From Bacteroidota bacterium (GTDB lineage Bacteria > Bacteroidota > Bacteroidia > Chitinophagales > Chitinophagaceae): DNA of 7,378 bases. The position numbers and the translations under genes were made by a program. The DNA is taken from positions 1-7,378 of the forward strand of contig JANYAL010000035.1 in assembly GCA_025361325.1 (NCBI GenBank). The letters run 5' to 3'. Shown here piece by piece: positions 6,681-7,378 of this stretch; within the stretch, counting starts at the first letter, position 1; every line of letters starts with the position of its first letter. The notes under the pieces were generated by a model. The model worked only from the letters and a program-made list of their open reading frames with translations. It was not told the origin of the DNA and did no database searches.

Positions 6681-7378
6681 ATGGCAACAAAAAAAAGGAC
6701 TGGTAAGTATATATACTTTTTCGGTGGCGGTAAAGCAGACGGAAATGAATCCATGAAAAACCTTCTGGGTGGCAAAGGTGCAAACCTCGCTGAGATGGCG
6801 GGACATCCTAAATTACGGTTACCGGTTCCTCCCGGATTCACTGTGACAACAGAAATTTGTACCTGGTTCTACAAAAATAAGAAGACATATCCCAAAGCCC
6901 TTCCGGTACAATTGAAAGAAGCACTTTCAAAAATGGAAAAACTCACGAAAAAAATTTGGGGATGAGAATAACCCTTTATTGGTATCCTTCCGTTCAGGAA
7001 CTAGGAGGAGTATGCCCGGTATGATGGAAACAGTATTGAATGTTGGCTTAAATGAAAAGACCATCAAAGGACTGATCGCTCAAAGCGGGGATGAACGTTT
7101 TGCCTATGATGTCTAGAGGAGACTGATCATGATGTATACAGATGTGGTGCTTGAAAAAGGGGGAGGAATTGATCCGGGAACTTATGCTAGGAAGAACGGA
7201 AAAGGGATCCGTAAGATCATGGACGAAAAACTGGAGCAGATCAAACATACACAAGGATATACCAGCGATACCGAGCTTACAGTGGCTGAACTTAAGACCC
7301 TGGTAAATGAATACAAGAAAACTGTGAAAAAGGTGCTGGTTATCGAATTTCCGGAAGACCCATGGGAACAGTTATGGG
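6681..7378 (+). pseudogene. ppdK: Pyruvate phosphate dikinase, N-terminal part, frameshifted and with an internal stop
   Basis: This encodes the start of the ATP-grasp nucleotide-binding domain of PPDK, which interconverts pyruvate + ATP + Pi and PEP + AMP + PPi in the cytoplasm. The family is about 870-930 residues, so the 232 codons here are roughly the first quarter and the gene runs off the window. Clear landmarks are YFFGGGKADGN at residues 12-22, NLLGGKGANLAEM at 27-39 with Lys32 (equivalent to Clostridium symbiosum Lys22), and LPVPPGFTVTTE. The initial frame ends at TGA 6963-6965 after 94 codons. Dropping one A from the A7 run at 6948-6954 restores [15 protein letters not shown], with the arginine equivalent to Arg92, and [16 protein letters not shown]. 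That frame then meets TAG at 7114-7116 where the family normally has Tyr (DSYRR, here DV*RR), and stays open to the end, with FPEDPWEQLW. Two independent lesions favour a pseudogene; sequencing or assembly error is the alternative. Confidence 0.85.

Noticed and set aside
6948..6954. Programmed -1 ribosomal frameshifting at A AAA AAA.
   Set aside because: The required frame is +1, not -1, and a stop at 7114 would still block translation.
1..7378. A previously undescribed multi-gene system.
   Set aside because: Except for one small unknown gene, all content is assigned to complex I and PPDK; no cluster of unknown genes, array or mobile-element boundary is visible.

Overview
The window is the distal part of a respiratory complex I operon (nuoI end, then nuoJ, nuoK, nuoL, nuoM, nuoN), followed by a small uncharacterised gene and the start of a damaged pyruvate phosphate dikinase (PPDK) gene. 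Every supported gene is on the + strand. The base composition is AT-leaning, start codons lack clear Shine-Dalgarno sequences, and the subunit sequences (for example the NuoM stretch GFGVFTALFPFHTWVPDGH) point to Bacteroidota, probably a Chitinophagaceae-like member. That placement rests on recall of the families, not on a search.

Layout: 2-178 is the 3' end of nuoI with a CxxCxxCxxxCP iron-sulfur motif. 178-699 is nuoJ and 701-1015 is nuoK; both are tightly packed with their upstream neighbours. 1089-3029 is nuoL, 3124-4605 nuoM and 4619-6016 nuoN. 6098-6493 encodes a 131-residue protein of unknown function with a proline/alanine-rich middle. 6681-7378 encodes the N-terminal part of PPDK, broken by a one-base frameshift in an A7 run and by an in-frame TAG. 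No gap between genes exceeds 190 bases.

Functionally, NuoI carries electrons in the peripheral arm. NuoJ and NuoK line the membrane interface nearest the quinone site. NuoN, NuoM and NuoL are the three antiporter-like proton-pumping subunits. All nuo reading frames are intact. Most charged residues of the proton path are present; the exception is the TM7 lysine of NuoM, where a phenylalanine stands. PPDK interconverts pyruvate, ATP and phosphate with phosphoenolpyruvate, AMP and pyrophosphate, and has no obvious operonic link to complex I.

I see no mobile element, CRISPR array, RNA gene, defence system or other novel multi-gene system. The points most worth checking are the PPDK lesions, the NuoM lysine loss and the unknown 131-residue protein.
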